Part shown: in pieces, positions 1 to 8,834 of the stretch
How the letters are laid out: the number at the start of each line of letters is the position of its first letter
How positions within the stretch are numbered: position 1 is the stretch's first letter
Assembly: GCF_010747415.1 (NCBI RefSeq)
Contig: NZ_JAAGNZ010000001.1
Coordinates: forward strand, 1,364,001 to 1,428,000
From: Spirosoma agri
GTDB taxonomy: Bacteria; Bacteroidota; Bacteroidia; Cytophagales; Spirosomataceae
Direction: 5' to 3'
DNA length: 64,000 bases
Position numbers and translations under genes: made by a program
The notes under the pieces: model-generated
Seen by the model: only the letters and a program-made list of their open reading frames with translations
What the model was told of the DNA's origin: nothing
The model's database searches: none

Positions 1-2
1 TC

Positions 3-2228
3 GGGGTCGGTCCAAAACCCGGCGACGATCCGCGCTATGTAGCCAAAGCGACCCTGAACCGATTCAACAACGGGCAGCAGATGTCGATTCTGGGCATGGC
101 CAATAACATTAACCAACAGGGGTTTTCGGCGCAGGATTTGGGACTCGGTAACAACTTCGGCGGTGCCGGTCAGGGGTCGGGTGGTAATCCGGGGGGCGGT
201 AACCTCGTTCGTAGTGGTGGTGGGGGCGGCAACAGCGGCAACGGAAATGGACAGGTGGGAAATAACGCCATCACAAAGTCGTGGGCGGGCGGTCTAAACT
301 ATCGAAATAGCCTGGGCAAAAAGATCGATCTGGCGGGCAGTTACAACATCGCCAACACGAACACCCTGACAAATCAGACCAGCCGGCGGGAAAATATTAT
401 CCCCGGTTCGTCCGGCACAGCTGGCACGGCTACCCGCACGGATTCGACATTCGTCCGGAATCAGGTCAACGGATCGGAGAACAGCAACACCAACAACCGC
501 GTTAACCTCCGTCTCGACTACCGGCTGGATTCGCTTACCACCATTCGCGTCATTCCCAATATCTCCTGGCTTTCGTCGAGCTACATGAATCAAAGCCAGT
601 CGCAGACGTTTAATGGACAAGGCGCCACAACGAATACCAGCAACACAAATTACAATTCGGCGGGGAGCGGTGTCAACGGAAACAACTCGCTGCTGTTGTT
701 TCGTAAGTTTCGCAAGATTGGCCGGACGTTCTCGATAAACTGGAACGTAGCCGTCAACGATCAGGATAATCTGGGTACGAACAAGTCGGTCACGCAATCG
801 ACTACTCCGCTGTCTACCTCCGTAGGATCGCCGGGCAGCCAGACGGCGGTGGGCGGTTTATATACGCAGACGATCAATCAGCAGAACAGCCAGCAAACGA
901 ACTCCCTGACCAACAGCATCAACGTGTCGTATACGGAACCGTTGTCGATGCGGCAAACGCTCGAGTTCCACTACAACCTGTCCAACAACCACAACGAGTC
1001 GAACCGGGCGGTTACCGATTTTAACGAAACAACCGGCCAATACGATCGACCCAATAATCAGCTGAGCAATAACTTTATCAACACGTACATGACCAACCGG
1101 GGCGGACTGACGTGGCAGACCAAGCGGCTAAAATATACCTATGCCTTGGGGGTCGACGGGCAGCAGGCCAGTTTACGTTCGGACAATCTTAGTCGGGAAA
1201 CCAGCCTAAACAGAACCTTCACGAACCTGCTTCCCAACGCGCTGTTTACCTACAATTTCGCCAAGAATACGACACTGCGGTTCAATTACCGAACCCGTAT
1301 AAACGCGCCATCGGTCAATCAGTTGCAGCCCGTAGCCAATAATACGAATCCGCTCAACGTCCAGTTGGGTAATGCCGATCTGCAACCCGAGTATAGCCAT
1401 AACGTATCGTTCAATTTCAACCGGTTTGATCCGGCTACGTTCCGCAATATGTTCGTGTCGGTCAATGCCAGCCGGACGGATAATAAAATCGTAAACGCAA
1501 CGACATTCGATCCATCGGGCGCACAAACGACCCGGCCTGTCAACACCAATGGGTATTACACCGTAACCGGCTTTCTGGTCCTTGGTCGGGCGCTGAAGTT
1601 CCAGGACCAGCGGGTCAATCTGAATTTAAACACCAACCTGACTTACAACCAGGGAACTAGCTTAGTAAATGGACGAGATAACCGTGCGCAGAACTGGCTT
1701 GTTGGGCAAGGACTGAGCCTAAATACGAACCTTGACGATAAGCTCGACCTGAATCTGGCGGGAACAGTTAGTTTGCAGTCCGCAAAATACTCGTTGCAGC
1801 CTCAGCAAAACACTACCTATCTGAATCAGACGGGCACGCTGGATCTGTATTATCAGCTGCCACTGCGCTTCACGTTCACGACCAACGTAACGTTCAATCA
1901 TTACGGGGGTACGTCGGGGAGCTACAACCAGTCGTTCACGTTGTTGAACATGGCCCTGGCGCGTCAGTTGTTCAAACAGAAGCAGGGGGAGTTGCGGCTT
2001 CAGGTTTTCGACCTGCTCAACCAGAACCGAAGCATTGTCCGGAACGTGACCGATACGTACGTCGAAGAAGTGCAGAGCCGGGTACTGAACCGGTATTTTA
2101 CGCTGAGCTTTGTGTATAATCTGCGCAATTTTGGCGCTGGCTTTACGCCCCCGTCCAATAACCGCTTTATGCGTCCGGGTGGTGGACGTAATGGCCAGCA
2201 GGGCGGAGGCTTCCGGCGTAATGGATAA
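3..2228 (+). CDS. Outer-membrane beta-barrel (TonB-receptor-like) protein, 5' partial
   Basis: The frame is open to the window edge, so the start, any signal peptide and any N-terminal carboxypeptidase-regulatory or plug domain lie upstream. The visible part is rich in Asn, Gln, Ser and Thr and shows alternating aromatic/polar strands typical of a large outer-membrane barrel (for example FRNMFVSVNASRTDN and RYFTLSFVYNLRNFG). A Gly-rich, low-complexity stretch lies near positions 160-250, and the protein ends in a Gly/Arg/Gln tail. This fits the Bacteroidota outer membrane beta-barrel family (TonB-receptor relatives without the SusC plug hallmarks). The substrate cannot be told. A strong terminator follows directly, so this is the last gene of its transcript. 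Confidence 0.8.
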   Translation, partial: GVGPKPGDDPRYVAKATLNRFNNGQQMSILGMANNINQQGFSAQDLGLGNNFGGAGQGSGGNPGGGNLVRSGGGGGNSGNGNGQVGNNAITKSWAGGLNYRNSLGKKIDLAGSYNIANTNTLTNQTSRRENIIPGSSGTAGTATRTDSTFVRNQVNGSENSNTNNRVNLRLDYRLDSLTTIRVIPNISWLSSSYMNQSQSQTFNGQGATTNTSNTNYNSAGSGVNGNNSLLLFRKFRKIGRTFSINWNVAVNDQDNLGTNKSVTQSTTPLSTSVGSPGSQTAVGGLYTQTINQQNSQQTNSLTNSINVSYTEPLSMRQTLEFHYNLSNNHNESNRAVTDFNETTGQYDRPNNQLSNNFINTYMTNRGGLTWQTKRLKYTYALGVDGQQASLRSDNLSRETSLNRTFTNLLPNALFTYNFAKNTTLRFNYRTRINAPSVNQLQPVANNTNPLNVQLGNADLQPEYSHNVSFNFNRFDPATFRNMFVSVNASRTDNKIVNATTFDPSGAQTTRPVNTNGYYTVTGFLVLGRALKFQDQRVNLNLNTNLTYNQGTSLVNGRDNRAQNWLVGQGLSLNTNLDDKLDLNLAGTVSLQSAKYSLQPQQNTTYLNQTGTLDLYYQLPLRFTFTTNVTFNHYGGTSGSYNQSFTLLNMALARQLFKQKQGELRLQVFDLLNQNRSIVRNVTDTYVEEVQSRVLNRYFTLSFVYNLRNFGAGFTPPSNNRFMRPGGGRNGQQGGGFRRNG

Positions 2229-2252
2229 GTAAGACAAGTTTTTTACTTCGTG

Positions 2253-2295
2253 TTCACCCTGTTCAGATAGACGATGGCTATCTGAACAGGGTGAA
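2253..2295 (+). terminator. Rho-independent terminator
   Basis: A perfect 18-bp inverted repeat (2253-2270 with 2278-2295, 7-nt loop) is followed by a run of seven T residues. It ends the transcript of the outer-membrane barrel gene. Confidence 0.9.
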
Positions 2296-2526
2296 TTTTT
2301 TTGGCGGTCCCTCCACGGTCATTGCACGGTGCTTTGGGCTACCGTAAATTAAAAATACCCTCCGTTTCCTCTTTTTTTGCTGGCTTATCGCGCTGGGAAC
2401 CAGTAATGTATAAAAATTGGTATGTGAAATTTATGTTAAAAGTGTGGAAAATACTCCTCATTTATTTGGCAATAATTCCACAATACCTTACTTTTATACA
2501 ACCTAACTTGGTTTTGACCTATTTCT

Positions 2527-3108
2527 ATGATGAAAAAAGTGCTCCTGACAGCAATCGCTGCTGTCTCGTTTGGCATCGTTCAGGCCCAAACCGTACCGAC
2601 CGTAACTCAAGATTTCGTAGCCACCGTAAATGATAATAAACCCGCTGTAACTCAAGAAGTACCCACCGTAACTACCACTCAAAAATCATTTTACGAACAG
2701 ATTCCGCTCGTCGGCGATCTGATCGGATTTGCGAAAGAACACCTCGCTATTCGTTATCGCTCAGGGGGCACCAGCACACGCGGCTTCGACTGTTCGGGTT
2801 TTACCCGGTTCTGTTTTAATCAGTTTGGTATTTCACTTCCTCATTCAAGTGCCGCCCAGGGAAATGTAGGACAGGCCGTTGACAAATCTGAAGCTCAACC
2901 TGGTGACCTGATCCTCTTCAAAGGGCACAGTTCAAGCGCCAGCCGTATCGGGCACGTTGGCCTGATCACCGAAGTCGTTGGTGATCGCATCAAATTCATT
3001 CACTCGGCCTGGAACGGGGGCGTTCGTTACGATTACCTCCACGCTTCCTATTACCAAAATCGATTTGTGGGCGTTCGGCGGGTAGTCAATCTCCTCACAT
3101 CGAACTAA
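2527..3108 (+). CDS. C40 family (NlpC/P60) peptidase, secreted
   Basis: A 193-residue protein with a clear N-terminal signal peptide (MMKKVLLTAIAAVSFGIVQA) and a C-terminal NlpC/P60 domain from about residue 70. The catalytic Cys is in FDCSGFTRFC and the catalytic His in RIGHVGLI; an HSAWNGGV motif follows in the place expected for the third polar residue. Such enzymes cut peptidoglycan stem peptides, usually the gamma-D-Glu to diamino acid bond, in the periplasm. The region between signal and domain is Thr/Val/Pro-rich and probably a linker. ATG codons at 2527 and 2530 are both possible starts. It ends 12 bp from the convergent argB gene, with no hairpin between them. Confidence 0.88.
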   Translation: MMKKVLLTAIAAVSFGIVQAQTVPTVTQDFVATVNDNKPAVTQEVPTVTTTQKSFYEQIPLVGDLIGFAKEHLAIRYRSGGTSTRGFDCSGFTRFCFNQFGISLPHSSAAQGNVGQAVDKSEAQPGDLILFKGHSSSASRIGHVGLITEVVGDRIKFIHSAWNGGVRYDYLHASYYQNRFVGVRRVVNLLTSN

Positions 3109-3120
3109 GGTCTCGTACCG

Positions 3121-3909
3121 CTACTTCTCCAGTCGCAGTGTAGTGCCTGCTCCCTGCTGTGCCGCTAAAGCCAGCTCATCGGCGTGGCAGATGATCACCT
3201 TCGCCACACCATTACCTAACGCTTTGAAAGCATTGTCGAGCTTGGGAATCATCCCCTTATTGACGGTTCCGGCGGCTTTATGCTCGGCGTAGACGGTAGG
3301 CGTTAGTTCGCCGATAACGCTGTTGTCATCGGTTGGGTCAGCCAGCACGCCTTTTTTCTCGAAACAGTAGACCAGCGTAACTTCATTGTGCTTGACCATA
3401 TCCACGGCAATCGCTGAGGCCATCGTGTCGGCATTGGTATTCAGCAGTTCTCCCGCTTCCGTGTATGTGATCGGCGCAAACACGGGTGTCAAATCCTGGT
3501 GCAGAAAAAATTGGATCTGTCCCGAATTTACTTCGTCAATGTCACCCACCAGCCCGTAATCAATATCCTTGACCGGCCGCTTTATGGCCAGCACCGTACC
3601 GCCATCTGCACCTGTCAGCCCAATGGCGTTGATATCGAGTGTTTGTAGCTGAGCCACAATCTGTTTGTTGACCAGACCGCCATAAACCATCGTCACCACA
3701 TCGAGCATGGGCTTATCCGTGATGCGACGCCCCTCAACCATCGTTGTTTGGAGGCCTAATTTATCCGCGATCTGTGTCGCAATTTTCCCGCCACCGTGAA
3801 CAAGTATTTTTGCGCCGGATAAAGAGGAAAAGGCCGTGAGAAAGCGATGCAGGGCGGCTGAATCGTCAATGACGTTGCCTCCTATTTTAACAACTGTAAG
3901 CGTGTTCAT
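3121..3909 (-). CDS. argB: Acetylglutamate kinase (N-acyl-glutamate kinase)
   Basis: A 262-residue amino-acid kinase family protein. The N-terminal phosphate-binding motif VVKIGGNVID and the HGGGK motif (in KILVHGGGKIATQIA) are present, as are the NTNADTMASAIA and KLDNAFKAL motifs of the family. It phosphorylates N-acetyl- (or N-succinyl-) glutamate in arginine synthesis, in the cytosol. The frame is open for 22 codons upstream, but the ATG at 3909 starts right before the conserved first strand and gives the usual family length. It lies 80 bp downstream of the carbamoyltransferase gene on the same strand, so the two are probably co-transcribed. Whether the acyl group is acetyl or succinyl is discussed under the neighbour. 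Confidence 0.92.
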   Translation of the reverse strand: MNTLTVVKIGGNVIDDSAALHRFLTAFSSLSGAKILVHGGGKIATQIADKLGLQTTMVEGRRITDKPMLDVVTMVYGGLVNKQIVAQLQTLDINAIGLTGADGGTVLAIKRPVKDIDYGLVGDIDEVNSGQIQFFLHQDLTPVFAPITYTEAGELLNTNADTMASAIAVDMVKHNEVTLVYCFEKKGVLADPTDDNSVIGELTPTVYAEHKAAGTVNKGMIPKLDNAFKALGNGVAKVIICHADELALAAQQGAGTTLRLEK

Positions 3910-3989
3910 GAACCAGAGGACGTTGGCTAGTGAATGGCAGGCAACAGACTTCTTCATCAGTCGTCTACGGGCCACCAGCCAACGTTAAT

Positions 3990-4964
3990 TTACAAGCTTT
4001 TTAAGATTTCTTTCAGTACCGCCTGCGCTGACCATTCCCGATTAGCCGCCTGCTCGACGACGAGCGAATGCGGACTGTCCAGTACTTCGTCAGACACTTT
4101 CAGGTTACGCCGGACGGGCAGGCAGTGCATAAACTTGCCATTATTTGTCAGTCGAATATCATCCATTGTTACTGCCCAGGACGGGTCCTGCGTAAGTACC
4201 TGTCCGTACTGCGTATACGACGACCAGTTTTTGCCGTAAATAAAATCGGCTCCCTCAAACGCTTCGCTCTGATTATAGATGACGCGGGCGTTACCGACAA
4301 ACTCGGGGGCCAGTTCGTACCCTTGCGGATGCGTCACCACAAAGTCTACATCACCCGACTGGGCGCGGGCATTCATCCATTCGCAGAACGAGTTCGCTAC
4401 CGCCTGTGGTAACGGTTTAAAATGGGGGAGCCAGGTCAGCACAACTTTTGGACGGGCCGGAATCAGACTTGAGTTCGCTTTGGCTTCTTCGATGGTAATG
4501 CAGTCGGCAAGTGATTGGAGCGGGTGGCGCGTCGCCGATTCCAGATTGACGATGGGCACCTTGGCATATTTCGCGAACTGGTGCATCACCTGCTCACGGT
4601 AATCTTTGTCGCGGTCTGTTAATTCCGCAAAAGCCCGGATGCCAATAATGTCGCAGTAGCGCCCGATCACGGCGGCTGCTTCGCGGACGTGCTCGGCTTT
4701 ATCACCATTCATCAGCACGCCTTCTTCCATCTCCAATCCCCAGCTGTCCTGTCCAACGTTCATGACCATAACGTTCATGCCGAGGTTTTGAGCCGCTTTC
4801 TGGGTACTTAACCGGGTCCGCAAACTGGAATTAAAGAAGATAAGGCCAATGGTTTTGTTCTTACCCAGCTGCTGATCAGCGAATGGGTTGGCCTTGGCAT
4901 CGCGGCCGGATTGTATCAGTGCGTCGAGGTCAGTGACGTCGGCGAGGGATAGGAAATTAGTCAT
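3990..4964 (-). CDS. argF': N-acyl-ornithine carbamoyltransferase (probably the succinyl type)
   Basis: A 324-residue transcarbamylase. The carbamoyl-phosphate motif appears as FFNSSLRTRLST (residues 43-54), and the ATRHPLQSLAD and HCLPVRRN motifs are present. The sequence follows the N-acetyl/N-succinyl-ornithine carbamoyltransferase branch rather than classical OTCase. The key loop reads MNGDKAEHV, which places Ala at residue 90. In the characterised pair, Bacteroides fragilis SOTCase has Pro and Xanthomonas AOTCase has Glu at this position, and small residues there were reported to favour succinylornithine. Use of N-succinylornithine is therefore inferred. It lies between argD and argB on the same strand. 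Confidence 0.9.
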   Translation of the reverse strand: MTNFLSLADVTDLDALIQSGRDAKANPFADQQLGKNKTIGLIFFNSSLRTRLSTQKAAQNLGMNVMVMNVGQDSWGLEMEEGVLMNGDKAEHVREAAAVIGRYCDIIGIRAFAELTDRDKDYREQVMHQFAKYAKVPIVNLESATRHPLQSLADCITIEEAKANSSLIPARPKVVLTWLPHFKPLPQAVANSFCEWMNARAQSGDVDFVVTHPQGYELAPEFVGNARVIYNQSEAFEGADFIYGKNWSSYTQYGQVLTQDPSWAVTMDDIRLTNNGKFMHCLPVRRNLKVSDEVLDSPHSLVVEQAANREWSAQAVLKEILKSL

Positions 4965-5063
4965 TGATTTTTTACGCGGAGGAACAGTGAAAACAGCGAT
5001 TAATGGCGGTCTTCAACTCGTTTTAAACCATTTTTTAGTAGAGCAGCGTTAAAATTGATAGAA

Positions 5064-5099
5064 GACCGAATCTGCAACTTGCTACATGCAGATTTGGTC
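5064..5099 (-). terminator. Hairpin between argD and the carbamoyltransferase gene
   Basis: A 13-bp inverted repeat with one wobble pair (5064-5076 with 5087-5099) lies in the 169-bp gap downstream of argD. Only a weak T-tract follows on the minus strand. It may be a partial terminator or an attenuator within the arginine operon. Confidence 0.45.
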
Positions 5100-5133
5100 G
5101 TAAGGTTTTGCCGGTCAGAACGGTACGGTGCCG

Positions 5134-6276
5134 TTATACTGCTATCTTCTCTGTTTTCAAGCACTTTTCCAGGGCTTCCAGGAACATGTCGGCTTCGTCG
5201 ACGCCGATAGCCAGTGATGGTAACAGGCGGATGATCGTCTTGCCCGCTACACCCGTGAACTGCTTGTGTTCGAACAGCAGATTTTTGCGTAGTGACTCGA
5301 CCGGAAAATCATACTCGATACCGATCATCAGACCACGACCGCGTAGGTCTTTGTAGCCGCCAATTTGACGAATGCCATTCATGAAGTAATCACCCATGCG
5401 AATGGCGTTTTCAATGAGGCCCTCATCTTTCATAATATCGAGCACAGCGATGGCGGCTGCGCAGGCCAGGTGGTTTCCGCCGAACGTAGTGCCGAGCAGA
5501 CCATAGCTGGCTTTGAACTTAGGTGAGATCAGAATGCCGCCAATGGGAAAGCCGTTGCCCATGCCTTTTGCCATCGAGATGATGTCGGCTTGAATTCCGC
5601 TAAACTGGTGCGAGAAGAATTTGCCCGAGCGACCGTAGCCACACTGAACACCATCCAGAATCAGGATTGCGCCGGTTTCATCGCAGCGCTTACGGAGCGT
5701 TTGCAGGAACTCATCCGTGGCTACGTGGATGCCACCAACGCCCTGAATGCCTTCGATAATGACGGCGCAGGTTTCGGTTGTGATGGCTTCGTGAGCCGTT
5801 TCAGCATCATTATAGGGCAGAAACGTAACGTGCTTATTGTAGTTGACAGGAGCCACGATAGCCGGGTTATCCGTAGCGGCAACCGCACCGGCAGTCCGCC
5901 CGTGAAACCCTTTCTTGAAGGCGATCACCTGCGTTCGACCCGTATGAAACGACGCCAGTTTAAGCGCGTTTTCGTTCGCTTCGGCTCCCGAATTACACAG
6001 AAACAGCGAATAGTCTGGATGCTTAGAAAGACTCCCCAGTTTCTCGGCCAGTTCCTGTTGCTGGGGAATCCGGACGGAGTTTGAATAGAAAGAAATTTTA
6101 TGAAGCTGATCGGTCAACGCGTTCACGTAACGTGGATGCGTATGACCCACTGAGATTACAGCATGACCGCCATAAAGATCGAGGTAGCGGGTGCCGGTTG
6201 CATCCCAAAGATAGCTGCCCTGCGCCCGAACGGGTTCGATGTCGTAGAGGGGGTAAACGTCAAAAAGTTCAGCCAT
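5134..6276 (-). CDS. argD: Acetylornithine/succinylornithine aminotransferase (class III, PLP)
   Basis: A class-III PLP aminotransferase of about 380 residues. Family signs include LDLYGGHAVISVGHTHP near the N-terminus, the PLP phosphate-binding region NSGAEANENALKLA, KGFHGRT, the pyridine-binding Asp in LILDGVQCGYGRSG, the Schiff-base Lys in SMAKGMGNG, and TTFGGNHLACAA. It makes N-acyl-ornithine from the N-acyl-glutamate semialdehyde. The ATG at 6276 (MAELFDVYPL) matches the usual family start; an upstream in-frame ATG at 6300 would add eight residues. One oddity: the residue after the pyridine-binding Asp is Gly, where the family usually has Glu (DEVQ). It is the first gene of the minus-strand argD-carbamoyltransferase-argB block. 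Confidence 0.92.
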   Translation of the reverse strand: MAELFDVYPLYDIEPVRAQGSYLWDATGTRYLDLYGGHAVISVGHTHPRYVNALTDQLHKISFYSNSVRIPQQQELAEKLGSLSKHPDYSLFLCNSGAEANENALKLASFHTGRTQVIAFKKGFHGRTAGAVAATDNPAIVAPVNYNKHVTFLPYNDAETAHEAITTETCAVIIEGIQGVGGIHVATDEFLQTLRKRCDETGAILILDGVQCGYGRSGKFFSHQFSGIQADIISMAKGMGNGFPIGGILISPKFKASYGLLGTTFGGNHLACAAAIAVLDIMKDEGLIENAIRMGDYFMNGIRQIGGYKDLRGRGLMIGIEYDFPVESLRKNLLFEHKQFTGVAGKTIIRLLPSLAIGVDEADMFLEALEKCLKTEKIAV

Positions 6277-6443
6277 TGCCAAACCGGATAACCGCTGCAT
6301 CCGGTATTTACGATGATAATGAAAACCAGGTTCTTGAAAACCAGTGCAAGTTTACGGAGAATCGGGGGGAAAACGGCGTATAAACGCAAAAAGGAAGCGG
6401 TTAAGCCTCCTTCTTGATTCCCTGTCGATGGTAGTACTCCTGT

Positions 6444-7163
6444 CTAGAGTTTTCGAAGGAAGTCTACAAGTATTTTTTTGGATTCGTCGGGCTGTTCCAC
6501 CATGCTCATGTGTCCTGCGTTGTCGATCGTTGCGATGCTAATCTGGCCGGAAAGGTCTGCCAACGGCTTCGTTTTTTCGAGCGGAATCAATTGGTCCTCT
6601 CTCCCCATCACCAGTAGTACCGGGAAGGTAGCATTCCGCAAGACGTAGGTTCGGTCCGGGCGACCGGCAATCGCTTCCATACCGGCAACGAGCGCTTCGG
6701 TCGGTAAATTGCGGAAACGGCCCACCAGCTTGTTGACCTGGTCAGCTGGATAATCGGGCGCAACCATTTTGGGGAGCTGCTTTTCGATAAACTGTACTCC
6801 GCCTTCCGTCTGCATCGTTTTTATGAGTTGTTGACGCTGTGCCTTTCTATCTTCATCGTCAGCGTAAGCCGTTGAGTGATACAGGACCAGACCGCGCACC
6901 ATTTCCGGATATCGTCCGGCAAAGGCCAGCGCGATATAGCCGCCCATCGAATGGCCAATTAAAACGACCTCACTAATGGATACCGCCTGTAAGCGGGCCG
7001 CGAGCTCTTCGGCATAGGCTTCAATGGTCGTGTGCGACGTTAACCGAGACAGATCAGGATTTAAGACGGTTCCTTCTGCCGCCAGGTCGGCATAGATGCC
7101 GTCCCAGATCGATGCATCTACGCCGTGGCCGTGGATCAACAGGATTGACAGTGGTGTCTGCAT
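6444..7163 (-). CDS. Alpha/beta-fold hydrolase
   Basis: A 239-residue alpha/beta hydrolase. The oxyanion motif is LLIHGHGVDASIWDG, the nucleophile elbow is GHSMGG (Ser near residue 91), the acid is in VMGREDQLIP, and the catalytic His is in DNAGHMSMVEQP. No signal peptide or membrane segment is visible, so it should be cytosolic. The substrate is not predictable; relatives include esterases and 3-oxoadipate enol-lactonase-like proteins. It starts 18 bp after the stop of the first tandem lipoprotein gene and is probably co-transcribed with it. Confidence 0.85.
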   Translation of the reverse strand: MQTPLSILLIHGHGVDASIWDGIYADLAAEGTVLNPDLSRLTSHTTIEAYAEELAARLQAVSISEVVLIGHSMGGYIALAFAGRYPEMVRGLVLYHSTAYADDEDRKAQRQQLIKTMQTEGGVQFIEKQLPKMVAPDYPADQVNKLVGRFRNLPTEALVAGMEAIAGRPDRTYVLRNATFPVLLVMGREDQLIPLEKTKPLADLSGQISIATIDNAGHMSMVEQPDESKKILVDFLRKL

Positions 7164-7181
7164 GGGTTGCTTAAAATGGCT

Positions 7182-7802
7182 TTATGATTGTACGAGGTCC
7201 AGGATGATCAGTACCAGACCAACGACGAGGGCTATGCCGCCAAGTGCTGCACCGAAACCGTTACCAATGAGAAGCAATACTAAACCTGCCGCGGCAACGA
7301 TGATCCCAATCGTAAACATGGACTTGGCCATTGTCTGGTCGGGAGCCAGCTTGTTCTTGATTCGCTTATCGATCCTCTTCACGGCCACCCGTTCCAGCAG
7401 GGTCATCTTCTTAGAGGCTACATTGGTGGTTGAGGCCGACGATGTTTTTGTGACGGCTGAGTTGAGTAAGGATTTGACCCGCTCAATTCGTTTCGTCAAT
7501 TTGTTATTTGACGCTAGTTTGCTGTCGTTACGAACGTACGCTTCAATCTGATTTACGGTCTGTTTGGCCTGATCGACTTGTTCGGTCGGTGCGACTACGG
7601 ATGTAGCAGCATCAGCAACGGGCAAGGATACTTCGGGGGATGGGGTGGGGGTGGTGACTGCGGCAACCGTTGCGGCTTCGGTTTTTGGCGCGTGGTAGTT
7701 TTCTACCGGTCCACGTTGAAAATAAGCAACAGGGCGACTGCAGGACGACAAAATGGTGGCTCCAATTAACGCTGCGTAGATGTGTTTGGTCATTATTTTC
7801 AT
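7182..7802 (-). CDS. Tandem-family lipoprotein copy 1 (unknown function)
   Basis: First of three adjacent paralogues (others at 8012 and 8835). It has a lipoprotein signal with lipobox LSSC, then the family signature CSRPVAYFQ. An Ala/Thr/Pro/Val-rich, probably disordered linker follows. A charged helical core holds the conserved YVRNDSKLAS segment and a Lys/Arg-rich helix (KKMTLLERVAVKRIDKRIKN). The C-terminus has two hydrophobic Gly/Ala-rich segments long enough to cross a membrane. I do not recognise a named domain. The layout suggests a lipid-anchored protein with a C-terminal hairpin in a membrane. The Met at 7793 is a possible alternative start. The alpha/beta hydrolase follows after 18 bp. 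Confidence 0.75.
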   Translation of the reverse strand: MKIMTKHIYAALIGATILSSCSRPVAYFQRGPVENYHAPKTEAATVAAVTTPTPSPEVSLPVADAATSVVAPTEQVDQAKQTVNQIEAYVRNDSKLASNNKLTKRIERVKSLLNSAVTKTSSASTTNVASKKMTLLERVAVKRIDKRIKNKLAPDQTMAKSMFTIGIIVAAAGLVLLLIGNGFGAALGGIALVVGLVLIILDLVQS

Positions 7803-7933
7803 AAAGCTTCCTTTGTTTAAAGAGTGATGTGTTGGTTCTCATTGTCAACAACCACTCATCCACTACTTTGTTAAGCAAAAAAAACTGAGTGAAAAAACTC
7901 CCGCTAAAAACGCGTAGATGGTCATTCACTGAT

Positions 7934-7990
7934 AACGCAAAAAGTTGACGTTAGCCTATCAACTTGATAGAAACGTCAACTTTTTGCGTT
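7934..7990 (-). terminator. Terminator of lipoprotein copy 2
   Basis: A perfect 19-bp inverted repeat (7934-7952 with 7972-7990). The 19-nt loop can form a further small hairpin (tatcaa...ttgata). Each arm carries an internal A5/T5 tract. It lies 22 bp after the stop of the second lipoprotein gene. Confidence 0.8.
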
Positions 7991-8011
7991 ACACGAGGAA
8001 TCTATAAAAGA

Positions 8012-8623
8012 CTACTCAAGGATGCCCAATAGGATCAGAACGATACCCACAACGAGCAGAACAAGACCGATTACACCGATAACACCACCGAAGATGAGGG
8101 ACAGGATCAAACCGATGGCACCGATGATGATACCGTTTCTCGTGTTCCGGTTCAGCACTTTCGCTTCTTCCGGCGCTACGTGGTTTTTAATCTTCTTGTC
8201 CATTTTCTTCAGCATCGCCCGCTCCATCATCGTCATTTTCTTCGCTGTAGTGGCGTTCGTCGAAACGGCAGCTTTCTCACTCGCATTAGCCAGCAGCTCA
8301 TTCACTCTAGCTATCCGCGTCGTCAGTTTTTTGTTCGATGCCAGCTTGCTATCATTGCGAACATACGCTTCAATTTGGCTCATCGCCTGTTTCGTCTGAA
8401 CGATCTGTTCAGCCGCAGGAGCAGTTACGGGTGCCGCTTCCGACACGGGTGCTACGGCTACCTCTGCCGTGGCTACAGATGGCGTAGCGGCAACAGTTTC
8501 CGTTTTAGGTGATGTAAAATGTTCCCGCTGGCTTGGCTGAAAATAAGCTACCGGACGGCTGCAGGAAGAAAGGATCGATGCTCCGATCAGAGCTACGAAA
8601 AGATGTTTGGAAATTGTATTCAT
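8012..8623 (-). CDS. Tandem-family lipoprotein copy 2 (unknown function)
   Basis: Second paralogue, about 203 residues from the ATG at 8623. That start aligns with the starts of the sister genes; an upstream in-frame ATG at 8650 would spoil the lipoprotein signal. It shows lipobox LSSC, CSRPVAYFQPSQREHF, a linker rich in Ala, Val, Thr and Pro, the conserved AYVRNDSKLAS core, a basic helix (KKMTMMERAMLKKMDKKIKN) and two C-terminal hydrophobic segments. The last two are Ile/Leu/Gly-rich and separated by a short turn. It has its own terminator downstream and the third copy's terminator upstream, so it seems to be transcribed alone. Function unknown. Confidence 0.75.
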   Translation of the reverse strand: MNTISKHLFVALIGASILSSCSRPVAYFQPSQREHFTSPKTETVAATPSVATAEVAVAPVSEAAPVTAPAAEQIVQTKQAMSQIEAYVRNDSKLASNKKLTTRIARVNELLANASEKAAVSTNATTAKKMTMMERAMLKKMDKKIKNHVAPEEAKVLNRNTRNGIIIGAIGLILSLIFGGVIGVIGLVLLVVGIVLILLGILE

Positions 8624-8758
8624 AGAGGGCACTTTTTTGAGTGGGACCATAAAATTATCAATCTCATCAACTGGAACGCTACCGGTTTGTTAGATGATCA
8701 TTCTATATTTTTTCAAAAAAAACTAGAATTCGACTCAATGAGCCGAAAAGTGATAGAA

Positions 8759-8800
8759 AAATCCCGTTCAATCGATCGTGTGAGCGGTTGAACGGGATTT
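8759..8800 (-). terminator. Terminator of lipoprotein copy 3
   Basis: A perfect 13-bp inverted repeat (8759-8771 with 8788-8800, 16-nt loop) lies 34 bp after the stop of the third lipoprotein gene. A run of T follows on the minus strand. Confidence 0.8.
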
Positions 8801-8834
8801 GACTTTCGGGTAGTTAACCTGATCCAGATGCTTA

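Noticed and set aside
2301..2633. 110-codon frame overlapping the start of the NlpC/P60 gene
   Set aside because: It starts in the terminator tail and ends inside a clearly real gene in another frame.
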